From contig NC_136006.1 in NCBI RefSeq assembly GCF_048128805.1, forward strand, positions 8,852,179-8,916,178: 64,000 bases of DNA, in the 5' to 3' direction. The stretch is from Centroberyx gerrardi (Eukaryota; Chordata; Actinopteri; Beryciformes; Berycidae). The notes under the pieces were generated by a model that was not told the DNA's origin, made no database searches, and saw only the letters and a program-made list of their open reading frames with translations. Positions 60,695 to 64,000 of this stretch are shown here, piece after piece. The stretch's first letter is position 1. Each line of letters begins with the position of its first letter. Both the position numbers and the translations under genes were made by a program.

Positions 60695-62892
60695 GTGTGC
60701 CTAACCCAGGGCACCCAGGGCATGTGCACTATTTCATGAGGTTGTGCATTGTCCTTCACAGGTCTGATCTGATTGGACCGTCTGGGTATAAACAAGGTTA
60801 AAGTCAGAGAGAGGAACTCAATATAATGAGTCACATCCATGAAGGGAGTGAAGTTAAGTTTTATAAAGGGATTGAGCAAATTTGTGGAATGGAGCCACTC
60901 TGTTCTGCTAAGAGCTCTTAATTCTCACATGAGGAACACAGGAATGTCTGTCCAGCCAACAAGGCACAAGACTACTAACCCCATTAAGTGCTGAAACTGA
61001 GGCAGTTACTAATTACTAACATCTACTGCTAACGCAAAATAATGCCCTGGCTGGATCCCAATACTATCAACAGGTTTTCATCTGGTGGTGGGATAGCTGG
61101 ACTGCAGATAGGAAATGAAAAGAGGTAGTCTAGGCTACATAAATGTTCCTTTAAATGGTTTCTATGACCACCATTATAAAAGTGTTCATACAGACTGTTC
61201 AAGGTCCCGCTGGCCTTGTTCTAGGTGTGTCAGTACGAACTGTGTTGCTAGGTATAAGTCGTCAATATGCCTGTGCACCAATGCTGACAGATTCCTGTAA
61301 ATGAATTATGTCTGTGGTTCTGATTAAGCCACAGGTGAAGAACCTACCTCAGCTTGTTTCTTAGCGAACGGAGAGCCATCTGTCTTCAGGTTCTGCAGGA
61401 TGCCCTCCACACTGCTGGAGCTGAACAGCCTGATGGGAAGTAAAGGCCAACATGCAAATTTTAGTTTAACCAATTCAGAAGGTGGATTTTCTTAAAAATC
61501 AAAAACCCAAAAAGAGGATTATATATCCTCTCTTGAATAAAATAAGTTGAAATGCATTACAGCAACTTCACAGGTGACATACTGGGCTAGATACCAAATC
61601 ACACACGTTTTTTAAACTGTTACTTAACCAGGCAAGTTGACCAAGAACATGTTTTTATTTACAGCAACAGCTTGAGACAGTAGTTGCAGAGAAGGGAAGG
61701 TTACATTTGTGCACAGCAGTTGGCAGGTAAGCCAACTGCTAATGCCTTGATCAATGGCACCTCGATGGTGGTTGTGGAGGCAGGAAAGAGCAAATCTCCT
61801 TCACTTCCCTCTGATTTCTAAGTGTCTCAGCCACAAGCTGGGGTCTCTAACCATTAGGTCACCTTTTAAATTGTGATCCACATATAACTCAGATCAAGTG
61901 CCTATTACAATTGTCCAAGTCTCAATTTTTCTAATGCAATTATATTTTGTCTAAGTCTTCATTTTCTGCCTATTATTCCTAACTTTACTCTTGGACATTA
62001 GCCAAGAAATTTGTTTAAAGCAATAATCGGTGACATTTTCATATAAATAAATGTCTGTTTTGCTATTTTCTATCGCCAAGTGATACAATGCAATAGTGAT
62101 TCTACTTACAGCCAGTTCATGAAAGCTTTTACATTTGCTTTTCTAAATATCTGGTATCTTCTAGGTCTCTCTAGGGAAAAACCCTCTGCCGCACATGAAG
62201 TGATAGGTTTTCAGTTTCCAGTAGCAGCAATAGCAGTTTTTTTGGAATAAACAGAAGAAGAACTGGATAATTAGCATGAGCAGCGATAGCCACCACGGCT
62301 GAACAGACAAGGAACAGAGTGCCACCTGCAAAAACTAAAACTTCATCAAAAGAAAATCCAAGGAAAAAGACGTCACAGTACTGGCCAGACTGGCTGTCTA
62401 ACAATTTTCTTGATGCAGATATCAGATGGGTGCTGTGGTGGGGAACACAAGAGATTCAAAGCCTACCTGTCAATGTCAGCTCTGTGTTCCTCCAAGACAA
62501 AAGGCTTCTGAGCATCCAGGCTGCTCTGTGGACAGAGAACAACACACTCTGATCAACACAAAAAACACGACACTGAAAGCATTTATATGCAAACAGATTT
62601 CCGAGTAACAGCCCAGTCATGTCCCAGTAAGGTTTTATTTTGGATAAGCTGTTTATAAGTATCTCCATATCCCACTTGCAGACGTCGATGCAAACATGAA
62701 TATTACGAGTTATCAACCAACACTAGTCCATATTTACAGAATTTAAGGTTCACCATTAGTTGCATGGCCTATATGCATATATAATTTATTTTCTTAATTT
62801 CTTACCTGGTTCTGGTAGGAATCTAGCACTCTGGAGACGTCTTCAGCAGAGGGAGACTTCAAGACCACCAGCTCTTTCTCCAGGGCTGGGAT
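58445..62892 (-). CDS. HIBCH: 3-hydroxyisobutyryl-CoA hydrolase, mitochondrial, C-terminal part (six exons)
   Basis: The last six coding exons on the minus strand are 62892-62806, 62525-62467, 61429-61348, 59906-59787, 59386-59353 and 58560-58445. All have GT-AG junctions and consistent phase. They encode the final 165 residues. HIBCH is a crotonase-fold hydrolase of mitochondrial valine catabolism that releases 3-hydroxyisobutyrate from its CoA ester. Recognisable segments are LVVLKSPSAEDVSRVLDSY, KPFVLEEHRADIDRLFSSSS, MSPTSLKITYKQLQAGASMS, LVMEYRLSQACVRGCDFYEG and the terminal VDKDQSPKWNPSSLEEVS. One exon codes only 11 residues plus one base. The active-site half lies in exons beyond the right edge; from memory the human protein has 386 residues. 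Placement after C2orf88 agrees with vertebrate synteny. Confidence 0.93.
60634..60694 (+). repeat. (GA)n microsatellite
   Basis: About 25 GA units preceded by a G-rich GGGAGGGAGGGGGAG-type run, inside a HIBCH intron. Open frames across it that encode Arg-Glu or Leu-Ser strings are artefacts. Confidence 0.95.
61617..61865 (+). repeat. Dispersed fish repeat in a HIBCH intron
   Basis: It begins TTACTTAACCAGGCAAGTTG, a familiar fish repeat motif. It continues through GCAGTTGGCAGGTAAGCC and TCTCTAACCATTAGGTCACC, like the tRNA-like repeats near 53670. Confidence 0.5.
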
Positions 62893-64000
62893 CTATGGGA
62901 GCAGGGGCTTTAAATTAGCACTAGCCAGCAGACAAAATACTTGTACATTATGACTGCTGCTAAGTCTGTTGATTCTACTAGCTACTTTGGCGGGTAGTCA
63001 GTCTATGTTCAGTCTTTACCATTCTAAAAACAACTTCCCAAGAGAAAAAAATAAATCGGCTGGTGACATTCTGGATCTGGAGTTGCTGGTTCTTCAAAAA
63101 GTTAGTTCCTATTGAGAAGAAATAGGGAAAGATCTACCTTCATCCCACAATAGGACTATGTGCAAATTTTAATAACTAGAAGGCATTCGGTAGAGCGCAA
63201 ACTTCAGCCAACGCTGAACAATTCCCCAACTTGCAAAGCTGCAGTCTCCATAACGGTTTACACTGTGTTTGTTTATCGTTTGTCTTCTGGGTTTGATTTC
63301 CTGACAAAGTAGCAAGTGAATGCAATCCTGTTTAGCAGCGGACTTGCAAGTCCCAAATGTCGGACCTTCCCACCAGCACATGAACGCAGCATAATGGATA
63401 TGACTAAAAATCATAATCATCTAATGGCGGAAATCCCAGATCTGGATCATTACCAAATTCTAATCAACTGACCCTTGGGCCCTTATATTTTTTTGAGATA
63501 TCTTGCTAAGAAATAAACAAACAGACAAACAAGACAAACAAGGGTGAAAAGAAGTTTAGTATTCACATCCAAAATGGAGCTTTCTGAATTACAAGCATTA
63601 TTCTCCTTCAATTATTTGTTTTGCCAATAGATAAAATAAGCTTTTTGTGGATCAAACATTTTGCTTTCATTTAGTTGCTGTTACGCTGAGTCATTTCTCC
63701 ATTTCCGTTAAGGCGAGACATTTTTATAATCTTGTTTTTTATCTCACCTACAATAAATAAATAAATCTACCCCACTGCTCGCCTGTTCTGAAAATCACTT
63801 CTATTCAAGGTTGTGCTCTTGTATGAACTCTAACACCCACTGTTCTGACCTCACGCCAACAGCAAGGGCATGCCAGGACAAACAGAAATTGCTTTTGGGC
63901 CAGCTAGCCCATGTTGGCACCTATAAACAAGAGTGAGATACCCAGTGACTCAGCATCCGGCTTTCCAGTGGAGCCTTGACCTCCACCGCCCCCCCACTCC
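62893..64000 (-). other. HIBCH: HIBCH intron at the right edge
   Basis: The exon at 62892 is preceded by a good acceptor (CTCCCATAG). I looked for the preceding exon, which should encode the segment ending near THFV in the family, and found none up to 64000. A short A-rich run of AAAC and AAAT units is at about 63510-63540; nothing else was recognised. Confidence 0.5.

Noticed and set aside
60479-60879. Arg-Glu and Leu-Ser repeat proteins on opposite strands
   Set aside because: Translations of the (GA)n microsatellite.

Overview
The window is nuclear DNA from a ray-finned (teleost) fish. Spliced vertebrate genes, a myostatin precursor with teleost-type sequence, and fish-typical repeats (Tc1/mariner, an L1/Tx1-like LINE, a Penelope-like element, a Helitron-like element) all point that way. 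The species cannot be named from sequence alone.

Gene order, left to right: ADAT3 (+, single coding exon, 491-1552); ORMDL1 (-, three coding exons, 5157-3141); PMS1 (+, twelve coding exons, 8041-29001); a 12-14 kb gene-poor interval with repeats; MSTN/myostatin (-, three exons, 45904-43391); the small membrane A-kinase anchor C2orf88/smAKAP (+, one coding exon, 50314-50586); and the 3' part of HIBCH (-, last six coding exons, 62892-58445, with 5' exons beyond the right edge). From memory, ORMDL1-PMS1-MSTN-C2orf88-HIBCH is the order on human 2q32, so this is a conserved block. ADAT3 at the left end is the exception, since the human gene lies on chromosome 19. ORMDL1 and PMS1 are head to head over a short CpG- and CCAAT-containing segment that probably serves as a shared promoter.

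All five complete gene models close in frame with consensus splice sites: ADAT3 353 aa, ORMDL1 153 aa, PMS1 924 aa, MSTN 376 aa with a 109-aa mature ligand, smAKAP 90 aa. One PMS1 intron appears to be a GC-AG intron. The genes do not form a pathway. They cover tRNA editing, sphingolipid control, MutL-family mismatch repair, muscle growth inhibition, PKA anchoring and valine catabolism.

The accessory content is mostly mobile DNA. The 8.7-kb PMS1 intron 4 holds a degenerate Tc1/mariner copy and an L1/Tx1-type LINE nested in a probable hAT element. The PMS1-MSTN interval holds a 1.2-kb non-autonomous element with Helitron-type ends. Just past the HIBCH stop codon lies a Penelope-like element with inverted terminal arms, a 15-bp flanking duplication and a hammerhead-ribozyme-like core. 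These are the most interesting structures in the window. I found no CRISPR array, rRNA, complete tRNA gene or wholly unfamiliar multigene system.
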